Shown: positions 34,760 to 43,678, numbered from the stretch's first letter. The stretch is DNA of 64,000 bases from CABMKH01 sp040797625 (GCA_052067355.1 JBQHQH010000001.1:310001-374000), one strand, 5' to 3'. Notes: generated by a model not told the origin, from the letters alone. Program-made: numbers and translations.

Positions 34760-36370
34760 CTATATAAATATTTTTCGATATTCCTTTGGTTTGAGTCCCG
34801 TATGTTTGATAAACAGTTTAGAAAAATACTTAACATCGTTATATCCAACCATTAGGCAAATATCTTGGATCTTCAAATCTGGTTCTTTTAATAAATCCTT
34901 TGCCTTTTCTATCCTAACCATGGAAAGGTATTCCACAAAGGAAGTTCCTGTTTCCTTTTTAAAAATACTGCTAAAATAACTTGGATTAAATCCTATATAA
35001 TTCCCCACATCTTCTAGGGTAATATTATTCATATAATTTGCTTCTATAAATTCTTTAGCTTGATTTATCTGTACAGTGTTTTTATTTATACTGTTTTTCT
35101 CCAACAAACTCAAGGAAGTTTCTATATACTCCCATAACTTATCAAATAAACACTCTGGAGACAGGCAATTCTCTACTGAATTTTCCAGAGATTTATATTC
35201 TTCCGTTTCATGATCTATCCTTATATTGTTGGTTTTTAAAGTTAAACTGTAAATATTAGCTATATCTAAAATCAGAGTTTTCAACTCTCTTCCACCTATG
35301 GAAATTTCAGATATCTCTTTTTTAATATGTGATAAATCCTCTTCTATTCCTTCTCTATCTAGTCTCTTTATCTTCTTGACAAATCCTTCAGAAAAAGCTA
35401 AAAACTTCTCCTTAAGTGCAACCTTGTCTACCTTAATTTCATTATGCTGAATTAATCTATTAGTACCTTCAATAATCCTATTATCAATGGATAATTTAGC
35501 CGAATCAAAAGAAACATTAATATCTCCTATTTCTCTCACTTCTTCACCATATCCTAAGGTCAGCTCGATATTTTGGCTCTTGGGTATCTTTCTACGAAAA
35601 TCTTCCAGTATCTTCAAAAGTTCATCTTGAATTAGTTGGTTGTTCTCCTCTCTATAATTCATCAAGATATAAGTAAAGTCATTCTTTATGACACCATCTA
35701 TATCATAAACAAGATCCTGTAGAGATCGACAGATAGTCTCTAGGATTTTTTCCATATGATTTCTTATCCCTTGAATATCCTTGCCCAAAGTATGATCTAA
35801 CTTCAGAGCAACTACACGAAATAGATATGGTTGAAAGTAAAAATGATATTTCTTATTGATCTCTTCTAAGCTATATTGGGCAAAATTACTTTCATCAACA
35901 AGCATTAGATTATCTAAAAATGACTTTCTGATGATATTTCCATCATTCTTAAGATAATCTTTATATTCATTTTCTAAATTCATATAACCTTTTTTCCTCA
36001 ATATGTCTCCCTTGACCCTCAAAAGTGCATTCAATAGCTCTTCCTTGTTAATAGGTTTTAGGAGATAGTCCTTGACTCCGTAACCTATAGCTCTTTTAGC
36101 ATATTCAAAATGACTATAACCACTAATTATGATAAATTCTACATCATCATTTATCTTTTTAGCCCTTTCTATCATATCTAAACCATCATAACCAGGCATC
36201 CTAATATCTGTAATTACAATATCTGGTTTCTCTTTTTTTATAAGTTCTAAAGTTTCTACTCCATTATTAGCAGTCCCAACGATAGTCATTCCAATATCAT
36301 CCCATTGAATGAGCTTCATAATAAGTTTACAGATTCTATTTTCATCATCCGCTATAATAACTCTAATCAT
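34760..36370 (-). CDS. YesN-type response regulator, AraC family DNA-binding
   Basis: 536 residues. The receiver domain has the acidic pocket IIADDEN, the phosphorylation site VITDIRMPGYDG (Asp55), and FIIISGY and LLKPI with the conserved Lys. A 300-residue middle region of mixed helices follows. The C-terminal AraC domain reads NNITLEDVGNYIGFNPSYFSSIFKKE and KIQDICLMVGYNDVKYFSKLFIKHTG, then LKPKEYRK. It probably activates the sugar importer and catabolic genes downstream. It is the first gene of the signalling operon. Confidence 0.92.
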   Translation of the reverse strand: MIRVIIADDENRICKLIMKLIQWDDIGMTIVGTANNGVETLELIKKEKPDIVITDIRMPGYDGLDMIERAKKINDDVEFIIISGYSHFEYAKRAIGYGVKDYLLKPINKEELLNALLRVKGDILRKKGYMNLENEYKDYLKNDGNIIRKSFLDNLMLVDESNFAQYSLEEINKKYHFYFQPYLFRVVALKLDHTLGKDIQGIRNHMEKILETICRSLQDLVYDIDGVIKNDFTYILMNYREENNQLIQDELLKILEDFRRKIPKSQNIELTLGYGEEVREIGDINVSFDSAKLSIDNRIIEGTNRLIQHNEIKVDKVALKEKFLAFSEGFVKKIKRLDREGIEEDLSHIKKEISEISIGGRELKTLILDIANIYSLTLKTNNIRIDHETEEYKSLENSVENCLSPECLFDKLWEYIETSLSLLEKNSINKNTVQINQAKEFIEANYMNNITLEDVGNYIGFNPSYFSSIFKKETGTSFVEYLSMVRIEKAKDLLKEPDLKIQDICLMVGYNDVKYFSKLFIKHTGLKPKEYRKIFI

Positions 36371-36459
36371 CTACTTCACCCCCTAATTATTTAAGCCCCG
36401 TTTTAAGTATTAGTATACTATTCCTGATATTTTACTTCAAGAGGAAAGGATTTATGCTC

Positions 36460-36482
36460 AAAAAAAACCTTGGTCTCCCAAG
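36460..36482 (-). terminator. weak intrinsic terminator after the orphan NuoE-like gene
   Basis: On the minus strand CTTGG, loop GAGA, CCAAG, then G and seven or eight Ts (36467-36460). The stem is short but the U-run is long. Confidence 0.55.
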
Positions 36483-36489
36483 ATCTTCT

Positions 36490-36975
36490 CTAGCTTTCCC
36501 TAATGTTCTCCATCAATTTCCTCATCTTTGCCTTGTCCATTCCATGATATAACTTTCCATTTATCATGATATTCGGCCCTAAATTACACTTTTTGAAACA
36601 GTTTTGAGTTGTAAGCCTTATTCTGCCATCCTTAGTAGTCTCATCAAAGTCTACGCCAAGGACATCTCTCACAGCTTTTAATACCTCTAAAGAACCATTC
36701 TTGGCACATCTAGCTCCACTACAGCACACTACTTCATATTCCACAACTGATTCCCTAATCGAGGGTATGAACCTAATCATTGTCTTTATAATCTTGGCAT
36801 CCAGTTGAAAGGATTCTGCAATCTGCCTCTGATGAATAACAGATACACAGTCAAATATTTCCTGACATCTTCTCAACCCCGCCTTTGCTCCCTCCTGACT
36901 TCCAGTCCCAAAGCTATCTACTAGATCAGATAGACTCTCTTGAAATACAAATTCCCTATTTTTTTCTTCGATCAT
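36490..36975 (-). CDS. orphan NuoE-like [2Fe-2S] thioredoxin-fold protein
   Basis: 161 residues, similar in plan to the NuoE/HydC protein at 985-1473 but divergent. Cluster ligands are visible as C-x4-C in CCSGARC and C-x3-C in CFKKC. The helical N-terminal region is shortened in motif content (QIAESFQLDAKIIKTMIRFIPSI). No NuoF partner is adjacent, and flanking genes are a response regulator and a blaI-like gene. It may serve the complex at the left end of the window or act as an independent ferredoxin. The function is not clear. Confidence 0.82.
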   Translation of the reverse strand: MIEEKNREFVFQESLSDLVDSFGTGSQEGAKAGLRRCQEIFDCVSVIHQRQIAESFQLDAKIIKTMIRFIPSIRESVVEYEVVCCSGARCAKNGSLEVLKAVRDVLGVDFDETTKDGRIRLTTQNCFKKCNLGPNIMINGKLYHGMDKAKMRKLMENIRES

Positions 36976-37124
36976 ATCTATCCCCTACTATAATAATATA
37001 TATCTAAGATATACCCTTAATATTGTCACTTAAATCTTTATCAAAAATATCCTAAGTAGAAATAGATAATATGATGATGGAGCTTTTAATATGAAAAACT
37101 TCAATATAAAAACCTGAGAATCTA

Positions 37125-37153
37125 TTGCATAATCTATTATACTTATGTATAAT
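37125..37153 (+). promoter_or_regulatory. sigma-A promoter of the blaI-blaR1-like operon
   Basis: TTGCAT (37125-37130), a 17-base spacer and a perfect TATAAT (37148-37153). Transcription would begin near 37160, inside the palindrome at 37156-37173. Confidence 0.85.
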
Positions 37154-37155
37154 GT

Positions 37156-37173
37156 ATTACACAACAGTGTAAT
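37156..37173. promoter_or_regulatory. BlaI/MecI-type operator
   Basis: ATTACAC AACA GTGTAAT is a perfect 7-4-7 palindrome and has the TTACA/TGTAA half-sites known for BlaI, MecI and CopY repressors. It overlaps the start point and follows the -10 box, as expected for an autorepressor. Confidence 0.8.
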
Positions 37174-37210
37174 GAATAAAATTGATAATGAATGGAAGGT
37201 GAGAAAAGAT

Positions 37211-37591
37211 ATGGAGGAATACAAAAAATTAGGAGATGTTGAGCTGGAAATAATGCTCATAATCTGGAAATCTCAAGAAGCTGTAAGTTCTGTATATATT
37301 CACGAAAGATTGAAGAAAAAGAGAAAGTGGGCACTTTCCACTTTAATGAGTACCCTTGAAAGACTTGTAAAAAAAGGCTTTATTTATTGTGACAGATCTA
37401 CAGGAAATAATCTATATTCTCCATTGATAATGGAAGATGAGTATAAAGCCAGAGAAAGTAAGTCTTTTTTAGAAAAGCTATTTGGAAATTCCTTTGGGGA
37501 ACTAGTAACTACTCTCTATGATGCCAATTCTATTGATAGAGAAGATATAGAGGAATTGAGGAAACTTATAGATAAATTGGAGGAAAAATAA
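37211..37591 (+). CDS. BlaI/MecI/CopY family repressor
   Basis: About 126 residues. The winged helix reads KLGDVELEIMLIIWKSQEAVSS, then KWALSTLMSTLERLVKKGFIYCDRSTGNNLYSPL (in adjacent pieces), followed by a C-terminal dimerisation region. The BlaI cleavage site (Asn-Phe) has no clear match here. The ATG at 37211 follows GGAAGGTGAG; the open frame continues upstream to 37145 but crosses the operator and promoter start point. It is directly followed by the BlaR1-like gene. Confidence 0.9.
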   Translation: MEEYKKLGDVELEIMLIIWKSQEAVSSVYIHERLKKKRKWALSTLMSTLERLVKKGFIYCDRSTGNNLYSPLIMEDEYKARESKSFLEKLFGNSFGELVTTLYDANSIDREDIEELRKLIDKLEEK

Positions 37592-39187
37592 ATGATGGAT
37601 AAAATATTTTTAACTCTCCTTGAAATATCAATAGGTGTAGGTATCATAGTAGCTTTACTTATCCTTGTTGCTCCGAGAATAGATAAAAGATACAATTCTA
37701 GATGGAAATATTATCTATGGATTTTCTTAACAATAAGACTACTAATTCCTCTAAATCCTATAATTTTTAATACTAAAAACATTTTAAATTCAGATCTACT
37801 ACAGGATTCGATTTTTTTATCTAAATTCAAATCTTCAATCCAGCTAAATGATGATATATCTAATATGGAAATAAAGGAGATATCTACCTCTAAACCATTA
37901 GATAATTTAAGGAATATAGAAAAAAAAGAACAGCATTCTAGCTTTAATGTCCAAGGCGTAAAATTTCCCGAAACATCTATGCTTAAACTTGTTATTGCTA
38001 CTTGGATTTTGGGTATTTTAATACATTCCCTATATACAATTACGGGATATATAATCTATAGAAAAAGGATTCTCCGTTGGTCCTCACCTATATTAGAGGA
38101 AAATTCTTCAGATATGATAAAAGAAATATCCAAGGATATGGGCATAAATAGAGATATCATTCTCATGGAATACAGAGGCGATATCAGTCCTCAAATTATG
38201 GGATTTTTAAAAAACATCATGATTCTACCTAATAATAAATTACGAGAAGATGAGTTGAGATTTATCGTTGTCCATGAGCTTACTCATTTAAAAAAACACC
38301 ATTTTTGGCTAAAGTTGCTATCTGCATTGATGAAGTCAATCCATTGGTTCAACCCCTTTGTATATTATATTGTATCTGAACTAGAAACAGAAATGGAAAT
38401 CCAATGTGACTGTGAGGTTACTAAAATACTTAATAATGAGGAAAGAAAAAATTATGCAGATACGATTATTAAGCTTATAGATATACAATTTGCTAGATGT
38501 AATAATTTAACTACTTGTTTTGAAGGGGGAAAAAAGAGAATGAAGAAGAGAATCACCACTATTATGGAAAAGAGAAATAAGAAAAAGGGAATAATACCCT
38601 TTATATTAGTGTCTTTAGTAACCATATTAATATGTGGAACTATTGCATTTGCAAAAGAAAATACTAGAATATTAAATGAAAATCAAACCATGATTGCCCA
38701 CAATAATATCAGGATAAACAAAGGTGAAGAAGTGGTTGAAGATCCACATATTGAGAAAGAGAGAGAGAAAATAGCAAAACAATATATTAAGAGTAAGGAA
38801 GTCAATAATAGATTTGTGCTTGTCTTTACTGGAGAGGTAACAGATGTTAATGAAGAACTATTTGAGTTAGTAAATATAAAGGGTACAGAAAATCCTAAAG
38901 ATATGATAACTAAAGAATACTTAACGAGTTGGGATGACATTGGTAATATGATATATTCAGACTATATTTTTCCTAAAGGAAAATTTATAGCTGAGGCTGA
39001 TGGACCTTTCAATATATGTATTTATCATGATGATGGCTCTGCAGATATTATATCTGCAACTAAATCGGAGAATAAATATGAAGTTGATGTTGAAGTAGGA
39101 GATTCCTATTATGTAAGTCTTCATAATAGGAAAGAAAAATACAGAGCACTATCTGATACCAAATATTTATCTATACCAGAGGAATAA
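37592..39187 (+). CDS. BlaR1/MecR1-like membrane metallopeptidase (M56) without a penicillin-binding domain
   Basis: 531 residues. Membrane segments lie at about 8-27, 40-56, 130-155 and 334-354. The cytoplasmic zinc protease domain has VVHELTHLKKHH (HExxH at 228-232) and a downstream EMEIQCDCEV motif with the third ligand. After the last helix there is an extracellular domain of about 175 residues, too short for a penicillin-binding sensor and with no SxxK/SxN pattern that I can see. BlaR1-family proteins cleave or relieve the partner BlaI. The signal here is unknown; cell-envelope stress is a guess. Confidence 0.88.
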   Translation: MMDKIFLTLLEISIGVGIIVALLILVAPRIDKRYNSRWKYYLWIFLTIRLLIPLNPIIFNTKNILNSDLLQDSIFLSKFKSSIQLNDDISNMEIKEISTSKPLDNLRNIEKKEQHSSFNVQGVKFPETSMLKLVIATWILGILIHSLYTITGYIIYRKRILRWSSPILEENSSDMIKEISKDMGINRDIILMEYRGDISPQIMGFLKNIMILPNNKLREDELRFIVVHELTHLKKHHFWLKLLSALMKSIHWFNPFVYYIVSELETEMEIQCDCEVTKILNNEERKNYADTIIKLIDIQFARCNNLTTCFEGGKKRMKKRITTIMEKRNKKKGIIPFILVSLVTILICGTIAFAKENTRILNENQTMIAHNNIRINKGEEVVEDPHIEKEREKIAKQYIKSKEVNNRFVLVFTGEVTDVNEELFELVNIKGTENPKDMITKEYLTSWDDIGNMIYSDYIFPKGKFIAEADGPFNICIYHDDGSADIISATKSENKYEVDVEVGDSYYVSLHNRKEKYRALSDTKYLSIPEE

Positions 39188-39195
39188 AAATAAAT

Positions 39196-39288
39196 CTATA
39201 TAGTCATCTTTATTAAATCCTCAGAAAGACTAGGATCATAGGTAAGACTAATTAAGTATTTAAATATATCATCTTCAATATTCTTCAT
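39196..39288 (-). CDS. possible 30-residue small protein
   Basis: A short minus-strand frame, starting ATGAAGAATATTGAAGATG, encodes about 30 residues with SLTYDPSLSEDLIKM in the second half. A strong ribosome site (GGGAGG) lies seven bases upstream. The gap between the blaR1-like and SASP genes (39188-39478) has nothing else coding. I do not recognise the peptide. It could be a real small gene or a chance frame. Confidence 0.35.
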   Translation of the reverse strand: MKNIEDDIFKYLISLTYDPSLSEDLIKMTI

Positions 39289-39478
39289 CCTAATCCTCCC
39301 TTCATAATGTTAGTGTAAGCTTATCATATTTCGTTACAAAAATAATATAAGAAAATCGTATAACTAAATGGAAAAAGATTTGATGAAGAGATTTATATAG
39401 TTAATTGTAATTTTTTCCTAGTATTAAAATCCCCATAAGTAATAAGATAATCATATATTAAAAATGGGAGTGAATAAA

Positions 39479-39667
39479 ATGAAAAGACAACCTGATTTAA
39501 ATGCTAAGAAAGCTCTTGATGAAATGAAACTGGAGATAGGTAATGATTTAAATATCAAATTAACTAATGTTGGTAAAGTTGGTGGATTAATGACTAGAAA
39601 ATTAGTAGAAATGGGACAGAACCAACTCATTGAAGATAGTGATCCAGATACATTTAATCCTAGTTAA
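39479..39667 (+). CDS. alpha/beta-type small acid-soluble spore protein
   Basis: About 62 residues. The hallmark is VGKVGGLMTRKLVEMGQNQL, matching the conserved VGGEMTKRLVEMGE block of alpha/beta-type SASPs. The N-terminal half has KLEIGNDLNI at the position of the germination-protease site (TEIA in the consensus), here LEIG. These proteins coat DNA in spores and protect it from UV and heat. This is the best evidence that the host makes endospores. The ATG at 39479 follows GGGAGTG. A forespore (sigma-G) promoter could not be assigned with confidence. Confidence 0.88.
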   Translation: MKRQPDLNAKKALDEMKLEIGNDLNIKLTNVGKVGGLMTRKLVEMGQNQLIEDSDPDTFNPS

Positions 39668-39682
39668 CCTAAAACTAGGATT
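39656..39682 (+). terminator. short hairpin after the SASP gene
   Basis: AATCCTAGT and ACTAGGATT form a nine-base-pair stem that begins within the last codons of the SASP gene, followed by ATTTACAT. It is a weak terminator. Confidence 0.55.
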
Positions 39683-39754
39683 ATTTACATAACTATGCCA
39701 CATATATAGATAATCCAATAGATGTATGGTATACTGGTCCTAGGAGGCGATATT

Positions 39755-41809
39755 ATGAGAAAATTAAGAACTTTGGTATTTGTCATGACATTGACACTAT
39801 TAATCACAGGTATACCATTAGATGCATTTGCAAAAGAATATGATTTAGACAGAAACTTTCACGAGATTAGAACCCTATTTAATATAGGGGATGAATATGA
39901 CAATTTTGATACACATCAATATAACTATAATGGTAAAACTATTACAGATCTCTCTTGGAGTAGCAAGGGCAAAAACATCAGTGTAAGAATTGATCAAGAA
40001 GGAAATATAGTAGGTTATTGGAAAAACCTACACGGCACTGATAGAAAAAAAATAGTCTATAAATTTCCCAAGATAACTAGAAAAGAAGGGGAGAAAATTG
40101 CTAAGGATTTTATAAAAAAATTGTACCCAAATATATTAGATGAAATAAAATCCAGAGACGAAGATGATGTTTATATTCAATATCGTAGAAATGATTTAAG
40201 AGAATATAGTTATAACTTTACAAGAGTTAAAAATGATTTATTCTTTAATGAAAATTATATACATGTTAGTGTAGATACCCAAACTGGAAAAGTAAATGAT
40301 TTTAGTATAAGTTGGGAAGAAAATTTAAAATTTGCAGATAAAAAAGATATCATATCAAAAGATGAAGCAAAGAAAATATATAAAGATAATATAGATTTAA
40401 ATCTATCATATAAAATAAAGGAAACAGATGAAAATTTACAATCATACTTAGGATATAATATGATAGATACAGACATAGTAGTTGATGCTAATACAAAGGA
40501 TATACTAAGTACTTCATATAAATCTATATATCCCATATATGGTTCTAGATTCCATCAAAATATGGAAAGTATATCATCAGAAGAAGAAAACAAATTAATA
40601 AACTCCAAAAAAATCCTGACTAGAAAAGAAGCAAGTGAAAAGATAGTGGATATGTTTAAATTAGGAAAAGAATATAAGATAGAAAGTCATAAGTTAATAG
40701 GCAACAAAGAAAATGATATCTATATATGGGAATTAATGGTTATGAAATATATGGGAGATCACGGAAGTGGTACTGGTACAACAATAGATGCTAAAACAGG
40801 AGAGATTATAGATTTTTCTGACCCTGGATCCAGAAATATGGATGAGAAAAAGCAAAAATATAGTAAAGAAGAGTTACTAAAAAAAGCAAATGAATTAATA
40901 AAAAATAGTAGTCCTGAAAAATATAAAGAAGTAGAATATATAGAGAATGAAAATGAATATCCAATCTATGATGATGACAATACATCGAATTTTTTATTTG
41001 TAAGAACAGTAAATGGTGTTAAAGTTGAAAATGATGGTTTTAGAATAGCTTTAAGTAATGCTACGGGTAATGTACGATCATATACTCATAACTGGAGTGA
41101 TTTAGAATTTGAATCTCCAAATAATGTAATACAGAAAGATAAAGCTAAAGATATACTATTAGAAGATAAAGAATTAGTCTTAGAATATCAAAGAGAGAAT
41201 GATAAAAGAGAGAAAAAAGATGTCAGATTAGTATATGATTTTAAAGATAAATATTTAACAGTAGATGCTAAAAAGGCGGAAGTTATAGACAATAAAAAAG
41301 AAACTATGGAAAAGGCGGGATTAACAAAATATAAAGATATAGAAAATAGTTTTGCTAAAAATCAAATAAATAAATTACAAGATTACATTGTTTTATTTGA
41401 AGGCGAACTATTTAAACCAAAACAAGAAATAACCCAAAAGGAATTTTTCCAGTTAATTACCCAAATCAAGGATATGTATTATTTATATGAAGATCAAAAT
41501 TATATGTATGAAAGATTTATTAATGATGGAATATTAAAAAAAGAAGAAAAAAACTTGGAATCAAAGGTGACCAGAGAAGAAGCTATAAAATATATAGTCA
41601 GAGCCTTTGGGCAGGAGCCACTAGAGGATTTAGGAGATATATATAAATTGGAATATGATGATATAGATAAAATATCAACTAATCTAAGAGGCCATGTGGC
41701 AATTGCCAAGGGATTGGGAATTATAAGTGGAAAAGGAAATTTTAGACCAAAAGATAATTTAACAAGAGAAGAAGCAGCTGCCTTAATATATAATATTTTG
41801 GATAGGTAA
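39755..41809 (+). CDS. secreted YcdB/PepSY-like protein with C-terminal S-layer homology repeats
   Basis: About 684 residues. A signal peptide covers the first 27 residues (LRTLVFVMTLTLLITG ... DAFA). The body has repeated PepSY/YcdB-like units: KFPKITRKEGEKIAKDFIKKLYP, IISKDEAKKIY and ILTRKEASEKIVDMF, each followed by DxxTGKVNDF-like or DAKTGEIIDF strands. The C-terminus holds SLH repeats, ending ISGKGNFRPKDNLTREEAAALIYNIL, which attach proteins to the cell wall. PepSY units often restrain proteases; the partner here is unknown. The ATG at 39755 follows AGGAGGCG. A 13-base-pair terminator follows. Confidence 0.87.
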   Translation: MRKLRTLVFVMTLTLLITGIPLDAFAKEYDLDRNFHEIRTLFNIGDEYDNFDTHQYNYNGKTITDLSWSSKGKNISVRIDQEGNIVGYWKNLHGTDRKKIVYKFPKITRKEGEKIAKDFIKKLYPNILDEIKSRDEDDVYIQYRRNDLREYSYNFTRVKNDLFFNENYIHVSVDTQTGKVNDFSISWEENLKFADKKDIISKDEAKKIYKDNIDLNLSYKIKETDENLQSYLGYNMIDTDIVVDANTKDILSTSYKSIYPIYGSRFHQNMESISSEEENKLINSKKILTRKEASEKIVDMFKLGKEYKIESHKLIGNKENDIYIWELMVMKYMGDHGSGTGTTIDAKTGEIIDFSDPGSRNMDEKKQKYSKEELLKKANELIKNSSPEKYKEVEYIENENEYPIYDDDNTSNFLFVRTVNGVKVENDGFRIALSNATGNVRSYTHNWSDLEFESPNNVIQKDKAKDILLEDKELVLEYQRENDKREKKDVRLVYDFKDKYLTVDAKKAEVIDNKKETMEKAGLTKYKDIENSFAKNQINKLQDYIVLFEGELFKPKQEITQKEFFQLITQIKDMYYLYEDQNYMYERFINDGILKKEEKNLESKVTREEAIKYIVRAFGQEPLEDLGDIYKLEYDDIDKISTNLRGHVAIAKGLGIISGKGNFRPKDNLTREEAAALIYNILDR

Positions 41810-41815
41810 TTTTAA

Positions 41816-41861
41816 AAAGGGTATTGGTAAATATACTAACCAATACCCTTTATTTTTTCAT
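41816..41861 (+). terminator. intrinsic terminator after the SLH protein gene
   Basis: AAAGGGTATTGGT (41816-41828) and ACCAATACCCTTT (41839-41851) form a perfect 13-base-pair stem, followed by ATTTTTTC. Confidence 0.9.
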
Positions 41862-41966
41862 ATAAAATTAAAACCCTTCTTTATTAGATTTTTACAACTA
41901 TTGGTGATATAATATTGACAATAATATATCAATATTATATGCCAAAACTATTTAAGGAGGGTTATT

Positions 41967-43160
41967 ATGAAATTAGTTGTATTAGGTGGAGCAGGTTCTC
42001 AAGCACTCTATGGAATCAAGAATTTAATCAATCATGGTAGCATCTTTGACGAGGTAATAATTTCATCCCGTAATCTTGAAAAAAATATGAAGATCGTAGA
42101 AAAGCTTAATTCACCAATAGTTAAAGCTGCAGAAGTTGATGTCTCTGATGAGGAGGCATTATATGAACTCATAAAGGATTGTGACGTAGTTGCTAACTGT
42201 ACAGGCCCTTATCATATCCTTGCATATAAGATTATAGAAACTACAATAAGAGCAGGCAAACACTATATTGACTTCTGCGATGATATTGAAGCATTTAATG
42301 AGATATTTGAATCAGATTTACCTAAAAGAGCAGAAGAAAAGGGACTCAGTATGATAATGGGCCTTGGTGCAAGCCCAGGATTTCTATCAGTGCTAGCTTG
42401 CAGTGCAGAACAACGTTATTTTGATTCACTAGATGAAGCCATATTCTATTTTGCATGTGATGAAAAAGAACCCGGTGGTCCTGCAGTCCTTGGACATATG
42501 CTAGAATGTATACACAATGCTCCATATATCAAAGACGGAAAGAAATTCAATGAACCCTCATTCCGTGAAGAATGGGATTTCGACTTTGGAGAACCCTATG
42601 GTATTCGAAAGGTTACTAGAATAGGTCATCCTGAAGTATTTACATTCCCAAGATATTACCCAGGAATTCAAAACGTATCTATAAGATTCAGTCTTGAACC
42701 ATCCTCAGCGTACGAAGGCTTTAGAGATCTTAGCTTAGCAGGTCTTACATCCACTCATGAACTTAATATCAATGGCAATCCTGTATCACCTCGTGACTTT
42801 GCACTAGCTGTATTATTAGCCCAAAAATCAAGTCAGCCAGCAATGACAGAAGAAGAACTTAAGGAATTCTTAAAAGAAGTTACTGCATGTGCAGCCGCAG
42901 AACTACATGGCAAAAAAGATGGCAAGGACATATCTTACATTGGAAGAGTAGCAGGAAATATGGCACCACTTACAGCAGTACCCCTAATTATCGGTGCTGA
43001 AATGTTAGGTAAAGGTGAAATATCTAAAAAAGGTATTATGGTAGCTGAAGAAGCCATCGAAGATGCAGACAAATTTGTAAAAAAAACTGTAAAGAGAATT
43101 CGTAAAGATGGATTTGGATTTAAAATTAGTGAAGAGCTTACTGTTAAAGAAGAATATTAA
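41967..43160 (+). CDS. saccharopine dehydrogenase family protein
   Basis: 397 residues. The N-terminal Rossmann fold begins KLVVLGGAGSQALYGIKNL, with IISSRNLEKNMKIVEKL after strand 2 and DCDVVANCTGPYHI typical of saccharopine dehydrogenase-like reductases. The middle and C-terminal parts (MIMGLGASPGFLSVLA, YIGRVAGNMAPLTAVPL) fit the catalytic domain of the family. The substrate may be an amino acid-keto acid adduct or a carboxynorspermidine-type compound; this cannot be settled. It is a single gene with an AAGGAGGG ribosome site and its own terminator. Codon use is slightly richer in C than in the neighbouring genes. Confidence 0.83.
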   Translation: MKLVVLGGAGSQALYGIKNLINHGSIFDEVIISSRNLEKNMKIVEKLNSPIVKAAEVDVSDEEALYELIKDCDVVANCTGPYHILAYKIIETTIRAGKHYIDFCDDIEAFNEIFESDLPKRAEEKGLSMIMGLGASPGFLSVLACSAEQRYFDSLDEAIFYFACDEKEPGGPAVLGHMLECIHNAPYIKDGKKFNEPSFREEWDFDFGEPYGIRKVTRIGHPEVFTFPRYYPGIQNVSIRFSLEPSSAYEGFRDLSLAGLTSTHELNINGNPVSPRDFALAVLLAQKSSQPAMTEEELKEFLKEVTACAAAELHGKKDGKDISYIGRVAGNMAPLTAVPLIIGAEMLGKGEISKKGIMVAEEAIEDADKFVKKTVKRIRKDGFGFKISEELTVKEEY

Positions 43161-43173
43161 TTATCATAAGTAA

Positions 43174-43202
43174 AAAACCCTCGGTCTAACCGAGGGTTTT
43201 CT
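43174..43202. terminator. bidirectional intrinsic terminator
   Basis: AAAACCCTCGG, loop TCTAA, CCGAGGGTTTT: an 11-base-pair stem with T-runs on both strands, between the saccharopine-dehydrogenase-like gene and the convergent selenium-module genes. Confidence 0.9.
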
Positions 43203-43232
43203 CAATACAATATTCCTCTGTACCAAAACTTT

Positions 43233-43469
43233 CTATTCTGTTTCATAGATAAGTCTATTATCATTATTTTGAGTTAAAAATACTTTTTCTACTTCACCAT
43301 CAATCAAGTCTTCTATACTATCTTCGACTTTGATTTTAGCACTAATACTACAATTAGAACTTAAACTTCTAGGTACAGGCATAAGTTCGCATTGGATATC
43401 CTTCTTCTTACATTTCCGCTGAAATTTGATAGCCCCTGAATGCGTAAAAAACAAAACCATATATTCCAT
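43233..43469 (-). CDS. DUF3343 protein, putative Se/S carrier-like
   Basis: 78 residues. The core MVLFFTHSGAIKFQRKCKKKDIQCELMPVPRSLSSNCSISAKI is DUF3343: the THSGAIKFEKxL start and the PVPRxLSSxC block with a conserved Cys (here Cys40). The residues are quoted only to show position; they are adjacent pieces. Genes of this family occur next to yedF and yedE in selenium-using anaerobes. It probably carries or delivers reduced Se or S. It follows yedF by two bases. Confidence 0.85.
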   Translation of the reverse strand: MEYMVLFFTHSGAIKFQRKCKKKDIQCELMPVPRSLSSNCSISAKIKVEDSIEDLIDGEVEKVFLTQNNDNRLIYETE

Positions 43470-43471
43470 AT

Positions 43472-43678
43472 TTATTTCCTAGCCTCTATTATAAATGTAT
43501 CTCCCTCTTCTTTAACCGATATAGAATATCCTGAATTCTTTAAAAATCTTTCAATATTTCCTTTCGCTGTATTATTATCTACTATTATATCTACTCCATT
43601 AGGATCTCTATCTAATGCATTCTTAGTCATCAATACTGGCTGAGGACAGCTCATACCACATGTATCTATTTTATTCAT
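43472..43678 (-). CDS. yedF: YedF/TusA-like sulfur or selenium carrier
   Basis: 68 residues. The TusA/SirA fold has the active-site motif CGMSCPQPVLMTKNAL near residues 7-22, with the persulfide-bearing Cys in CPQP, and VIVDNNTAKGNIERFLKNSG in the second half. Length equals the SirA domain alone; full YedF proteins carry an extra DsrE-like domain that is missing here. It overlaps yedE by four bases and precedes DUF3343. The neighbourhood suggests selenium rather than tRNA thiolation. Confidence 0.87.
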   Translation of the reverse strand: MNKIDTCGMSCPQPVLMTKNALDRDPNGVDIIVDNNTAKGNIERFLKNSGYSISVKEEGDTFIIEARK

